DNA of 64,000 bases. Origin: Paenibacillus sp. MBLB1832. GTDB lineage: Bacteria > Bacillota > Bacilli > Paenibacillales > NBRC-103111. The position numbers were made by a program, and so were the translations under genes. The stretch covers positions 1,569,001-1,633,000 of the forward strand of contig NZ_CP130319.1 of NCBI RefSeq assembly GCF_032271945.1, in the 5' to 3' direction. The notes beneath the pieces are model-generated. The model saw only the letters and a program-made list of their open reading frames with translations, was not told where the DNA came from and did no database searches. The number at the start of each line of letters is the position of its first letter. Position 1 is the stretch's first letter. This document shows positions 46,139-54,488 of the stretch, one piece after another.

Positions 46139-46186
46139 AAAACCCCTTCGAACCATGACTTGCGGGATCATGGATCAAGGGGTTTT
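46139..46186. terminator. Bidirectional hairpin between the AI-2E gene and the Fur-box promoter
   Basis: AAAACCCCTT pairs with AAGGGGTTTT, enclosing a CATGA/TCATG inner stem. Each strand ends in four T, so it can stop the AI-2E transcript and the opposing minus-strand transcript. Confidence 0.75.
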
Positions 46187-46299
46187 GCACGAGGGTTGAG
46201 GAGTTTGAAAGGTTGTGGCCCATACGTAAACCAATCATGGACTACGGAATAAGTGATTAAATAACAAGCTGTCCATTTAAGTTCGATAATGAAAATCAT
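46168..46299 (-). CDS. Possible small protein in a Fur-controlled transcript
   Basis: A 43-codon frame beginning MIFIIELKWTACYLITYSVV and rich in Trp, Tyr and Pro. Its stop is inside the bidirectional hairpin. The ATG is only about seven bases after the predicted transcription start and has no ribosome site, so translation would have to be leaderless or start elsewhere; an in-frame ATG upstream would add 12 residues but precedes the predicted start. I recognise no family. The transcript could equally be a non-coding RNA. Confidence 0.3.
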   Translation of the reverse strand: MIFIIELKWTACYLITYSVVHDWFTYGPQPFKLLNPRAKPLDP

Positions 46300-46341
46300 T
46301 ATCAATAATTTGAGTATACTTATGTTGAGAATCATTGTCAA
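46285..46341 (-). promoter_or_regulatory. Minus-strand promoter with two Fur-box-like operators
   Basis: Reading the minus strand, TTGACA (46341-46336) and TATACT (46318-46313) are exactly 17 bp apart. A near-perfect Fur box, GATAATGAAAATCATTATC, lies at 46285-46303 (one mismatch to the 19-bp consensus), just past the predicted start. A second, weaker match (about 14 of 19) at 46321-46339 fills the spacer and overlaps the -35. This is the arrangement of an iron-repressed promoter. No iron gene lies downstream. Confidence 0.65.
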
Positions 46342-46363
46342 CTATTAATTCCAGACCCTCATA

Positions 46364-46392
46364 TTGACACACAACTCCCATATAGTTATAAT
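46364..46392 (+). promoter_or_regulatory. Consensus sigmaA promoter of the alaS leader
   Basis: TTGACA (46364-46369) and TATAAT (46387-46392) are perfect hexamers 17 bp apart. Confidence 0.9.
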
Positions 46393-46398
46393 TTGCCT

Positions 46399-46693
46399 TA
46401 TCTATAGCTGAATGAATGAAAGCGTTGATGAAACTTAGTAAGCCATAACCCATCGTCAGAGAGAAGGTTCCGCTTGGCAGCAAAGTGCTGTGAGGATCGG
46501 CTGGAAGAACCTTTCGGTGTTAGGATGGCCCAAAGCTCGTTTCGGAGTGTGGATGAACTCCACCGGTTGGACCCGTTACAGATCCGCACAAGGAGATTGG
46601 ATTCGCCCTAAGCTGACCGCTGGGGAGTACGAATGCAATAACCAGGGTGGTACCGCGATGATTCGTCCCTGTTCAATACAGGGGCGTTTTTTG
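46399..46693 (+). promoter_or_regulatory. T-box riboswitch of alaS
   Basis: A T-box leader. AGTA is near 46438, the terminal loop GGCTGGAAG at 46499-46507, the T-box sequence AGGGTGGTACCGCG at 46644-46657, and a terminator (CGTCCCTG...CAGGGGCG, then six T) at 46664-46692. A CCATC/GATGG helix leaves an internal loop with CCCAAAGCTC, so the specifier is probably GCT (46535-46537), an Ala codon, fitting alaS. Confidence 0.88.
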
Positions 46694-46738
46694 TTTGTTT
46701 ATGAACACAACCTAATCTAAAGATGGAGGCTCACGGAG

Positions 46739-49366
46739 ATGAAAGCAAGTGAAATTCGCTCAAAATGGTTGCAGTTTTTTGCCAGTAAAGGACATAAAGT
46801 TGAGCCCAGCTCTTCCTTAGTTCCTCATAATGATCCTTCCCTGTTGTGGATTAATGCGGGGATCGCGCCACTGAAGCCTTATTTGGATGGCCGTGAAATT
46901 CCTGAGAATCCGCGTATTACTAACGCGCAGAAGTGTATTCGTACGAATGATATCGAGAATGTAGGCAAAACGCGCAGACATCATACGTTCTTTGAAATGC
47001 TAGGCAATTTCTCCATCGGCGATTACTTCAAGAAAGAAGTTATCCCGTGGGCGTGGGAGTTTCTTACCGATCCGCAATGGATTGGATTTGATCCGAATCG
47101 AATTTCCGTTACCGTTCACGAGGATGACGAGGAAGCTTTCGACATTTGGAACAAGCAAATCGGGATTCCCGAAGAGCGCATCTATAAGTTGAAAGAAGAT
47201 AACTTTTGGGATATCGGCGAAGGTCCGTGCGGCCCATGTACAGAAATTTTCTATGATCGCGGCGACAAATACGGAGACTTGTCCGATCCAGAATGCTGGC
47301 CTGGCGGAGAGAATGAGCGCTTCCTCGAAGTGTGGAACTTGGTTTTCACACAGTTCAACCACAACTCGGATGGCAGCTACACACCGCTTCCGAACAAGAA
47401 CATTGATACAGGCGCGGGTCTAGAGCGCTTCGCATCCATTCTTCAAGATGTGGATTCCAACTTTGACACGGATCTGTTCAAGCCGATTATCGACAAAACG
47501 TGTGAGTTAACAGGTGTTACTTACCACGCGAACGAGGATCATGATGTTGCACTGAAGGTTATCGCTGACCATATTCGTACCGTTGCTTTCTCTGTTGGCG
47601 ATGGTGTTCTGCCGTCTAATGAAGGCCGGGGCTACGTCATTCGTCGCTTGCTGCGCCGTGCGGTGCGTTACGGGAAAGTGTTGGGTATGGATAAACCGTT
47701 CCTGTTCAAGCTTGTGCCGACCGTAGGAGAAATCATGGGCGTTTATTATACGGAAGTTGTCGATAAGCGTGAGTTTATTGAGAAAGTGATTCGTACCGAA
47801 GAAGAACGTTTCCATGAGACGTTAAGCGACGGTTTAATTATTCTTGGTGAGATGGTTCAGAAGACACAGCAAGCGGGTACGAATCAAATTAGCGGACCTG
47901 ACGCATTCAAGCTGTATGATACGTATGGTTTCCCATTCGACTTAACAGAAGATTTTGCAGCTGAAAAAGGGTTGACTGTTGATCGTAAAGGTTTCGATGC
48001 AGCTATGCAAGAGCAGCGCGATCGTGCGCGTGCCGCTAGCAGCAAGGAAGGCGGGATGAAGGTTCAAGGCGGACCGCTGTCGGAATTAACGGTTAAATCC
48101 GAATTTGTTGGATATAATGAGTTGGTAGTAAGTAGCAATATTGTTGCCATCGTGCATGAGAATGAGCTTGTCGATCTTGTTGGTGTTGGCGAGTCCTGCC
48201 AAGTGATTTTGGATCGGACGCCTTTCTATGCGGAGAGCGGCGGTCAAGTTGGTGATCAGGGGACAATCCGGGGCGACCAAGTGACGTTGAAAGTCATTGA
48301 TGTAGTCAAAGCTCCTCACGGTCAGCCTATTCACAAAGTGATTGTAGAGTCTGGTGTTCTACGCCAAGGCGATGCAGTAGAGGCAGCTGTCTCATCCTCT
48401 GAGCGCAACGATATCATCAAGAACCATACAGCGACACATTTGCTTCACAAAGCGCTCAAAGAAGTGTTGGGGACACATGTTAATCAGGCGGGTTCCCTTG
48501 TGGAACCAGATCGTCTGCGTTTCGACTTCTCCCACTTTGGCAGTATTACGGCTGAAGAATTGCAAGATGTTGAACAACGTGTGAATCGTCAAATTTGGAA
48601 TAGCACGAACGTGGATATCTCCTTGAAAGACATCAATGATGCGAAAGCGATGGGGGCTATGGCGTTGTTTGGTGAGAAGTACGGTGATATCGTACGAGTC
48701 GTTCAAGTTGGCGACTACTCCTTGGAGCTTTGTGGAGGCTGTCACGTGCAGAATACAGGCCAAATCGGTTTGTTCAAAATCGTAAGCGAATCAGGGATTG
48801 GCTCCGGCGTACGTCGGATTGAGGCTGTTTCTGGACGCAGCGCTTATGAATACCTGGATGGTCAATTGCAATTGCTGAAGGAAGCTGCTGGCATGCTCAA
48901 ATCGAACATTCTTGATGTTCCTAAACGTGTTGATGCGACATTGCAGCAATTGAAAGAGTTATCCCGAGAAAATGAGTCGCTTCGCGGTAAATTAGGCCGC
49001 ATTGAAGCGGGTTCCTTAACGGATCAAGTGAAGCAAGCTGCAGGAGTATCCGTTCTGGCTGCTCAAGTGAATGCGGCCGATATGGATTCCCTTCGTAACA
49101 TCGTGGATGAAATGAAAGTCAAATTAGGCTCCGCTGTTATCGTGCTTGGCGCAGCGACGGAGGACAAAGTGAATCTCGTTGCAGCTGTCACGCCTGATCT
49201 TGTTTCCAAGGGATTCCATGCGGGTAAAATCATTAAAGAGGTTGCTGCGGCTGTTGGCGGCAGCGGCGGCGGACGTCCTGATATGGCGCAAGCTGGCGGT
49301 AAAGATGCTTCTAAGCTGCAAGCTGCATTAGCCAGTGTAGAGGGACTCCTGTCTCAATTTGTATAA
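46739..49366 (+). CDS. alaS: Alanyl-tRNA synthetase
   Basis: An 875-residue synthetase with editing. The class II core starts [20 protein letters not shown] and has [17 protein letters not shown]. The editing domain has [11 protein letters not shown], and CGGCHVQ completes the zinc/editing site. The C-terminal DHHA1-type domain ends with [15 protein letters not shown]. It is controlled by the T-box upstream. ireB follows after about 110 bp. Confidence 0.97.
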   Translation: MKASEIRSKWLQFFASKGHKVEPSSSLVPHNDPSLLWINAGIAPLKPYLDGREIPENPRITNAQKCIRTNDIENVGKTRRHHTFFEMLGNFSIGDYFKKEVIPWAWEFLTDPQWIGFDPNRISVTVHEDDEEAFDIWNKQIGIPEERIYKLKEDNFWDIGEGPCGPCTEIFYDRGDKYGDLSDPECWPGGENERFLEVWNLVFTQFNHNSDGSYTPLPNKNIDTGAGLERFASILQDVDSNFDTDLFKPIIDKTCELTGVTYHANEDHDVALKVIADHIRTVAFSVGDGVLPSNEGRGYVIRRLLRRAVRYGKVLGMDKPFLFKLVPTVGEIMGVYYTEVVDKREFIEKVIRTEEERFHETLSDGLIILGEMVQKTQQAGTNQISGPDAFKLYDTYGFPFDLTEDFAAEKGLTVDRKGFDAAMQEQRDRARAASSKEGGMKVQGGPLSELTVKSEFVGYNELVVSSNIVAIVHENELVDLVGVGESCQVILDRTPFYAESGGQVGDQGTIRGDQVTLKVIDVVKAPHGQPIHKVIVESGVLRQGDAVEAAVSSSERNDIIKNHTATHLLHKALKEVLGTHVNQAGSLVEPDRLRFDFSHFGSITAEELQDVEQRVNRQIWNSTNVDISLKDINDAKAMGAMALFGEKYGDIVRVVQVGDYSLELCGGCHVQNTGQIGLFKIVSESGIGSGVRRIEAVSGRSAYEYLDGQLQLLKEAAGMLKSNILDVPKRVDATLQQLKELSRENESLRGKLGRIEAGSLTDQVKQAAGVSVLAAQVNAADMDSLRNIVDEMKVKLGSAVIVLGAATEDKVNLVAAVTPDLVSKGFHAGKIIKEVAAAVGGSGGGRPDMAQAGGKDASKLQAALASVEGLLSQFV

Positions 49367-49478
49367 TTATTTTTTTGGTGGACAGGAATTTTTGAAACCA
49401 TAGAGAATATATCACTTGTATGACAGGAACAATTTTCGAATATTTTACAAAAGGTCACAAGGAAGTGGGGTGCTCCTG

Positions 49479-49742
49479 ATGAGTTCCATGGACAAAACGA
49501 TGAAGTTCAATGTGAAGGCGGAAGAAATTGAAACTTCGCCGAAGGATGTATTATTGGCGGTATATGATGCTCTTCAGGAAAAAGGGTATAATCCGATTAA
49601 CCAGATTGTCGGTTATTTGCTTTCGGGAGATCCTGCCTACATTCCGCGTCACAATAATGCGAGAAGCCTCATTCGGAAACGGGAACGGGATGAACTGATT
49701 GAAGAATTAGTTCGTGCCTATCTGGGTCAACACAAATCGTAG
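49479..49742 (+). CDS. ireB: IreB-family regulatory phosphoprotein (YrzL)
   Basis: An 87-residue protein matching the IreB/DUF965 family: [42 protein letters not shown] and [20 protein letters not shown]. In Enterococcus IreB is phosphorylated by the PASTA kinase IreK and restrains cephalosporin resistance. The alaS-yrzL-yrrK order is the same in B. subtilis. The ATG at 49479 follows a G-rich site; the frame is open further upstream without a good start. Confidence 0.93.
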   Translation: MSSMDKTMKFNVKAEEIETSPKDVLLAVYDALQEKGYNPINQIVGYLLSGDPAYIPRHNNARSLIRKRERDELIEELVRAYLGQHKS

Positions 49743-49755
49743 AAAAGAGATCGAC

Positions 49756-50172
49756 ATGCGCTGGATGGGTTTAGATTATGGGGATAAAACGATTGGTGTT
49801 GCCATGAGCGATGAGCTGGGATGGACGGCTCAAGGGCTTGAAGTGATTCGTCGTGAAAAGCCGGGTGCCGATATGGAGCGGCTGCTCCAATTAATTAGTG
49901 AATATGGTGTATCGCAAGTCATTATCGGGTTACCCAAGAATATGAATAATACGATTGGACCTCGCGGTGAGATTGCGATCGCATTTTCAGAAGAACTAAA
50001 ACAAAAGATAAGTGTTCCTGTACACCTTTGGGATGAGCGATTGACGACCGTTGCCGCCACGCGTACGCTTCTTGAAGCCGATGTGAGTCGGAAGAAACGG
50101 AAGCAGGTTATTGATAAAATGGCTGCTCAGCTTATTCTGCAAGGCTACATGGATGCCAATATGAAGAGGTGA
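49756..50172 (+). CDS. ruvX: RuvX/YqgF-family nuclease (YrrK)
   Basis: A 138-residue RNase H-like protein with GLDYGDKTIGVAMSD, VIIGLPKNMNNTIGPRG and DERLTTVAATRTLLEADVSRKKRK, the family signatures. YqgF has been linked to Holliday junction resolution and, in E. coli, to 16S rRNA 5'-end processing. The ATG at 49756 is 13 bases after the ireB stop; the frame is open upstream inside ireB. It is present in addition to the RuvC encoded at 8.1 kb. Confidence 0.93.
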   Translation: MRWMGLDYGDKTIGVAMSDELGWTAQGLEVIRREKPGADMERLLQLISEYGVSQVIIGLPKNMNNTIGPRGEIAIAFSEELKQKISVPVHLWDERLTTVAATRTLLEADVSRKKRKQVIDKMAAQLILQGYMDANMKR

Positions 50173-50178
50173 ATGAAC

Positions 50179-50484
50179 ATGTCCAAAGAAGAATTGCGTG
50201 AAGAAGAACCAGAAATCATTTACATTCCGGACGATGAAGGCAACGAAGAAGAGTTCGAGGTTATCATGAAATTCGAAGTGGACGGTTCAGATAAGAAATA
50301 CATGATGGTTGTGCCTACTGACGGCGGAGACGAAGAATCCGATGAAGTGTACGCATTCCGTTACGAAGAAGACGACGATGGCGAGGATTTGAAGCTGTTC
50401 ACCATCGATGATGAAGAAGAATGGAATATCGTTGAAGAAACATTTAATACATTAATGGCCGAGTTCGAAGAGGACGAAGCATGA
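50179..50484 (+). CDS. yrzB: DUF1292 protein, first of two (YrzB-like)
   Basis: A 101-residue acidic protein. EIIYIPDDEGNEEEFEVIMKF, the MMVVPTDG strand and LFTIDDEEEWNIVEETFNTL define DUF1292. The function is unknown; the family is conserved downstream of yrrK in Firmicutes. ATG 50179 has AGAGGTG nine bases upstream; ATG 50173 is in frame but closer. Its stop overlaps the second DUF1292 gene (ATGA). Confidence 0.88.
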   Translation: MSKEELREEEPEIIYIPDDEGNEEEFEVIMKFEVDGSDKKYMMVVPTDGGDEESDEVYAFRYEEDDDGEDLKLFTIDDEEEWNIVEETFNTLMAEFEEDEA

Positions 50485-50777
50485 GTACGACGCCTTCAGA
50501 TGTATTGCGTAAAACTTACGGGGATGATATCCTGTTGTCTGATGATCAAAGTGAGCAGACGGTTTATCATCTTCTGAAAGAATTCGTTTATGAGAACCAG
50601 ACGTATGCAGTTATGCAATCGGATGAACTGAAAAAGGACGACGAAGTTGCCCTTTTTCGAGTAGTCACTAGCGCTGACGGCGAATACGAATTAGTTACGA
50701 TTGACGACGACGATGAGTGGGAAACGGTTTCTGAATTATATGACGAGATGATGTTTCCTGAGCAGGACGACTTGTAA
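50481..50777 (+). CDS. DUF1292 protein, second of two
   Basis: A 98-residue paralogue of the preceding gene. It shares the pattern FVYENQTYAVMQSDE, ALFRVV and LVTIDDDDEWETVSELYDEM. It overlaps the first copy by four bases, so the pair is translationally coupled. The two have diverged strongly, keeping mainly the acidic IDDxxEW block. B. subtilis has a single yrzB here. Confidence 0.85.
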   Translation: MSTTPSDVLRKTYGDDILLSDDQSEQTVYHLLKEFVYENQTYAVMQSDELKKDDEVALFRVVTSADGEYELVTIDDDDEWETVSELYDEMMFPEQDDL

Positions 50778-50783
50778 GAAGAT

Positions 50784-50816
50784 AACCGAGCGGATAGCAT
50801 CCGCTCGGTTTTGTTG
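50784..50816 (+). terminator. Terminator after the DUF1292 pair
   Basis: AACCGAGCGGAT and ATCCGCTCGGTT form a perfect 12-bp stem with a three-base loop, followed by TTTTG. Confidence 0.85.
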
Positions 50817-50906
50817 TGCATATGGTTATGGATCGAATGGCAGTCTATAGTAAATATGGAAGAGACGAGTACTACTCATAGGGGGTCTAGATGCGTTGTG
50901 AACACC

Positions 50907-52001
50907 ATGCAGGAGCAAGAAGAATCAGAAAAGCCAAGGCGAAGTAAGCTGAAATGGATTCTCCTCATCATTAGCATCGTTCTGCTGCTTGCCATCGGGA
51001 CTGTTGCTGGGCTTGGATTATTCATCGCGAGCGCGTTACAGCCCGTAGAAGCCTCTGATCAAGAGGTACGTGTATCCATCCCGCAAGGATCAAGCTCCAA
51101 TCAAATTGCCGAAGAGTTGAAAACAAAGGGACTTATAAAGAATTCATCCATTTTCATGTACTACTTAAAATACAAAAAACAAGGCTCTAAGTTCCAAGCT
51201 GGGGAGTATGCGATGAAACCAGGTATGACCTTCGTTCAAATGATTGATAAGCTGAATGAGGGGGATGTCATCAAGGAAGAAATGATTCGCATCACGATTC
51301 CTGAGGGCTACACCATTGAACAAATAGCTGCGAAAATTGGCGAGCAAACCGCTTGGAAAAAAGATGCTTTCTTGAAGCTGGTGGATGATTCCACTCGATT
51401 TAAAAATGACATGACGGCTTCCATACCCGATAATAAGAATGTAAGGCATCGCTTAGAAGGCTATATATTCCCAGAAACCTATGAGTTTAAAAAAGGCTCG
51501 ACCGAGCAGGAATTCATCGAGCGTTCCTTGCAAGAGCTGGATAAGAAGCTGGTTTCATTGCCTTTCGACTGGAAAGACAAGCTGAAAGCAAGAGGTTTAT
51601 CGATTCATCAAATGCTGACAATTGCTTCCCTAATTGAACGTGAGGTTGTCGTTGATGAGGAGCGTGCACTTGTCTCAGGGGTGATCGTGAATCGCTTGAA
51701 GATGAACATGCCGCTTCAAATTGACGCAACGATCCAGTATTTATTCGATAAGCCCAAAGAGCGATTGCTGGAGAAGGATCTCCAGATCCAAAGTCCTTAT
51801 AATACGTATTTGAATACGGGATTGCCTCCTGGTCCTATTGCTAGCCCCAGTCTTGCCTCGATGAAGGCGGCGATTTACCCAGAAGAGACGAATTACGTGT
51901 TCTATGTGACCAAAAAGGATGGAACGAAAGGCCATTTATTCGCCGAAACGTTTGAAGAGCATAAGAAGAATATTGCCAATAGTAATAAAGCATCGAAATA
52001 G
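50907..52001 (+). CDS. mltG: Endolytic murein transglycosylase MltG (YrrL)
   Basis: A 364-residue protein that cleaves nascent glycan strands and sets their length. It has a basic N-terminus, one membrane helix (WILLIISIVLLLAIGTVAGL), a LysM-like region (YTIEQIAAKIG), and the YceG catalytic domain with ASLIEREVVVDEE containing the active Glu. NTGLPPGPIASPSLASMKAA is the C-terminal signature. The start is uncertain: ATG 50907 or GTG 50898, both after a G-rich site. It is next to the U32 pair, as in B. subtilis, but without trmR between. Confidence 0.92.
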   Translation: MQEQEESEKPRRSKLKWILLIISIVLLLAIGTVAGLGLFIASALQPVEASDQEVRVSIPQGSSSNQIAEELKTKGLIKNSSIFMYYLKYKKQGSKFQAGEYAMKPGMTFVQMIDKLNEGDVIKEEMIRITIPEGYTIEQIAAKIGEQTAWKKDAFLKLVDDSTRFKNDMTASIPDNKNVRHRLEGYIFPETYEFKKGSTEQEFIERSLQELDKKLVSLPFDWKDKLKARGLSIHQMLTIASLIEREVVVDEERALVSGVIVNRLKMNMPLQIDATIQYLFDKPKERLLEKDLQIQSPYNTYLNTGLPPGPIASPSLASMKAAIYPEETNYVFYVTKKDGTKGHLFAETFEEHKKNIANSNKASK

Positions 52002-52045
52002 GCGGAATTGATTGATTAAGTTAATAGAAGGTGGGTAAGCAGAAA

Positions 52046-52972
52046 GTGAATAAACCAGAACTAGTCATCTCCTGCGGTACGGTAGAAGATATGAAACGCA
52101 TGATTCTCGCTGGCGCAGACGCCGTCATTATCGGGGAAGAACGATACGGGCTGCGGCTTCCAGGGAATATCTTCTTGGATGAAATGCAAGAGGCGATTGC
52201 TTGGGCACATGAACATGAGTCAAAAGTCTACGTGGCGGTCAATAATATTTTAGATAACAAATCCCTGCATAGTCTTCCTTCTTATTTAACGGCGATCCAG
52301 TCATATGGCGCAGATGCGATCCTGTTTGGGGATCCTGCTGTGCTAATCGCAGTTCGTCAGTTGGAAAAAGTGATTGGGCTCCATTGGAATGCCGAGATGA
52401 CCTCGACGAACTATGCGACAGCCAACTATTGGGGCAAGCAGGGAGCAGTTCGCGTTGTATTAGCGCGTGAGTTAAATATGGAACAGGTCTTGGCGTTCAA
52501 AGAGAAATCGGAGATTGCCGTAGAAGTGCAAGTGCACGGAATCACCAATATTTATCATTCGAAGAGAGCTCTAGTCAAAAATTATATGGAGCATCAGGGC
52601 AAGCAAGCTGAGGAAGACCGATCGAAGGAGCGGGGATTGTTCCTCATTGAGCACGAGCGCCGCGATCAGCGATATCCAATTTATGAAGATCGTAATGGCA
52701 CGCATATTATGAGTTCGGAGGATTTCTGTATGCTGGAAAATTTGCCTGAGCTGATCGATGGTAAGATCGATAGTTTGAAAATTGAAGGCTTGTTGAAATC
52801 CGCTTTGTATAACGAAACGACAGTGAAAAGCTACCGAGCGGCGATAGACGCTTATATAGCGAATCCAGATACTTACGAGTTCAAGCAAGAATGGCTCGAT
52901 GCGATCACGGAGCTTCAAGATCCAGATCGTGAGTTAACGTATGGCTTTTTCTACAAAGAACAAGTTTATTGA
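52046..52972 (+). CDS. yrrN: U32-family protein, YrrN-type (tRNA hydroxylation partner)
   Basis: A 308-residue member of the U32 family. The TIM-barrel start PELVISCGTVEDMKRMI and GADAVIIGEERYGLR are typical. The Cys-rich Fe-S/active segment of the full-length U32 proteins is missing, with VHGITNIYHSKRALV in its place. The B. subtilis pair YrrN/YrrO (TrhP1/TrhP2) is needed for prephenate-dependent 5-hydroxylation of U34 in tRNA. GTG 52046 has GAAGGTGG upstream; GTG 52031 lies within that site. The next gene is its Cys-containing partner. Confidence 0.85.
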   Translation: MNKPELVISCGTVEDMKRMILAGADAVIIGEERYGLRLPGNIFLDEMQEAIAWAHEHESKVYVAVNNILDNKSLHSLPSYLTAIQSYGADAILFGDPAVLIAVRQLEKVIGLHWNAEMTSTNYATANYWGKQGAVRVVLARELNMEQVLAFKEKSEIAVEVQVHGITNIYHSKRALVKNYMEHQGKQAEEDRSKERGLFLIEHERRDQRYPIYEDRNGTHIMSSEDFCMLENLPELIDGKIDSLKIEGLLKSALYNETTVKSYRAAIDAYIANPDTYEFKQEWLDAITELQDPDRELTYGFFYKEQVY

Positions 52973-53016
52973 TTGATGATTGAACTGATTGAACATGAAA
53001 GAAGGTGCACACCCAG

Positions 53017-54300
53017 ATGTCCACAGCTGTACAAGAACGAGGAAGAGGTAAGCGTGTAAGGCTCGATAAGCCAGAGCTATTAGCTCCTGCAGGTAATTTA
53101 GAAAAACTGAAATTCGCGATCCATTATGGTGCAGATGCTGTCTATATTGGCGGACAGAAGTATGGTTTGCGTTCTAATGCTGACAATTTCTCCAAAGAGG
53201 AAATGCGTGAGGGCGTCGAGTTTGCTAAACAATATGGAGCCAAAGTATTCGTGGCCACGAATATTTACGCACATAATGAAGACATAGATGGCTTAGAAGA
53301 CTATCTCCGGGGATTACAAGAAGTGGGTATCTCGGCTATTATCGCAGCTGATCCCATTATTATGGAAACCTGCCGACGCGTCGCACCAGAGCTAGAGGTT
53401 CATGTGAGTACCCAGCAATCGGTAATGAACTGGCAAACGGTCCAATTTTGGAAAGAGCAAGGCATTGAGCGTGTCGTATTAGCGCGCGAAGTGAGTATGC
53501 AAGAAATTGATGAGATTAAAGCACATGTGGACGTTGAAATTGAGGCGTTCATCCATGGTGCCATGTGCAGCTCGTATTCCGGGCGGTGCGTTCTCTCCAA
53601 TCATTTCACAGATCGCGATTCCAATCGCGGCGGCTGTTCCCAATCGTGCCGGTGGAAGTACGATTTATTTACCAAAGACCAGCCGGAAGGCGCACCATTG
53701 GCAACGGATTTCCCGATGTTTGCGGAGGACGATGATGCGTTCACGATGGGCTCCAAGGATCTGAGTATGATCGATCATATCGCGGATATGATTGAATCAG
53801 GGGTAGACAGCTTCAAAATTGAAGGCCGTATGAAAAGTATTCATTACGTGGCAACTGTTGTAAATGCGTATCGACAAGCGATTGATGCGTATTTCGAGGA
53901 CCCAGATCATTTTGTGCTGAATCCGGTATGGCGGGAAGAAATTTATAAAGCGGCGAATCGCCCTGTGAACGATGGCTTTTTCTATGAGGCGCCAGGGCAT
54001 GAGGATCATATTTTTGAGCCTGAGGACAAGGTGGTAGGCTTTGATTTCGTAGGCCTTGTGATGGAATATGATGAAGCGACGGGGATGGCCCTCATTCAAC
54101 AAAGAAATCATTTCAAATCAGGACAAGAGATTGAGTTTTTCGGTCCTAATGGCACTCACTTCAAGCAAGTCGTGGGTCGCATCGAAGATGAATCAGGGCA
54201 AGAGTTGACGGCCGCGAGACACCCTCTGCAGCTGATCAGGCTTCAAACGGAAATGCCAGTAAAGAAATGGGATATGATGCGTAAGAAAACAGGAAAATAG
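53017..54300 (+). CDS. yrrO: U32-family protein, YrrO-type (tRNA hydroxylation, TrhP2)
   Basis: A 427-residue U32 protein with LDKPELLAPAGNLEKLKFA, GADAVYIGGQKYGLR and the signature FIHGAMCSSYSGRCVLS followed by NRGGCSQSCRWKYDL. These four Cys match the Fe-S-binding set in TrhP. A C-terminal barrel-like domain ends the protein. It is expected to act with YrrN on tRNA U34. ATG 53017 has AAGAAGGTG nine bases upstream. The operon ends here with a strong terminator. Confidence 0.92.
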   Translation: MSTAVQERGRGKRVRLDKPELLAPAGNLEKLKFAIHYGADAVYIGGQKYGLRSNADNFSKEEMREGVEFAKQYGAKVFVATNIYAHNEDIDGLEDYLRGLQEVGISAIIAADPIIMETCRRVAPELEVHVSTQQSVMNWQTVQFWKEQGIERVVLAREVSMQEIDEIKAHVDVEIEAFIHGAMCSSYSGRCVLSNHFTDRDSNRGGCSQSCRWKYDLFTKDQPEGAPLATDFPMFAEDDDAFTMGSKDLSMIDHIADMIESGVDSFKIEGRMKSIHYVATVVNAYRQAIDAYFEDPDHFVLNPVWREEIYKAANRPVNDGFFYEAPGHEDHIFEPEDKVVGFDFVGLVMEYDEATGMALIQQRNHFKSGQEIEFFGPNGTHFKQVVGRIEDESGQELTAARHPLQLIRLQTEMPVKKWDMMRKKTGK

Positions 54301-54307
54301 TACCATG

Positions 54308-54356
54308 GAAGCTTTCACCAGTGTGCGTTATATTGGTGAAGGCTTCGTTTTTTTTT
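54308..54356 (+). terminator. Terminator after yrrO
   Basis: GAAGCTTTCACCA pairs with TTGGTGAAGGCTTC and is followed by GTTTTTTTTT. Confidence 0.9.
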
Positions 54357-54488
54357 ATTATTTTAGATCACATTTTAAAGGATATTGGAAATGAATGTCG
54401 AAACATGAGTATAACAAGTCATGTAAACCTTTTCATCGAAATTGCAACAGGAATCAAGTATGAATTAGAATGATTGGTGGTGAACGAA

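Noticed and set aside
46277-46483. 68-codon minus-strand frame covering the Fur boxes and alaS promoter
   Set aside because: It overlaps the consensus alaS promoter, both Fur boxes and the T-box start, and has no ribosome site or recognisable features.
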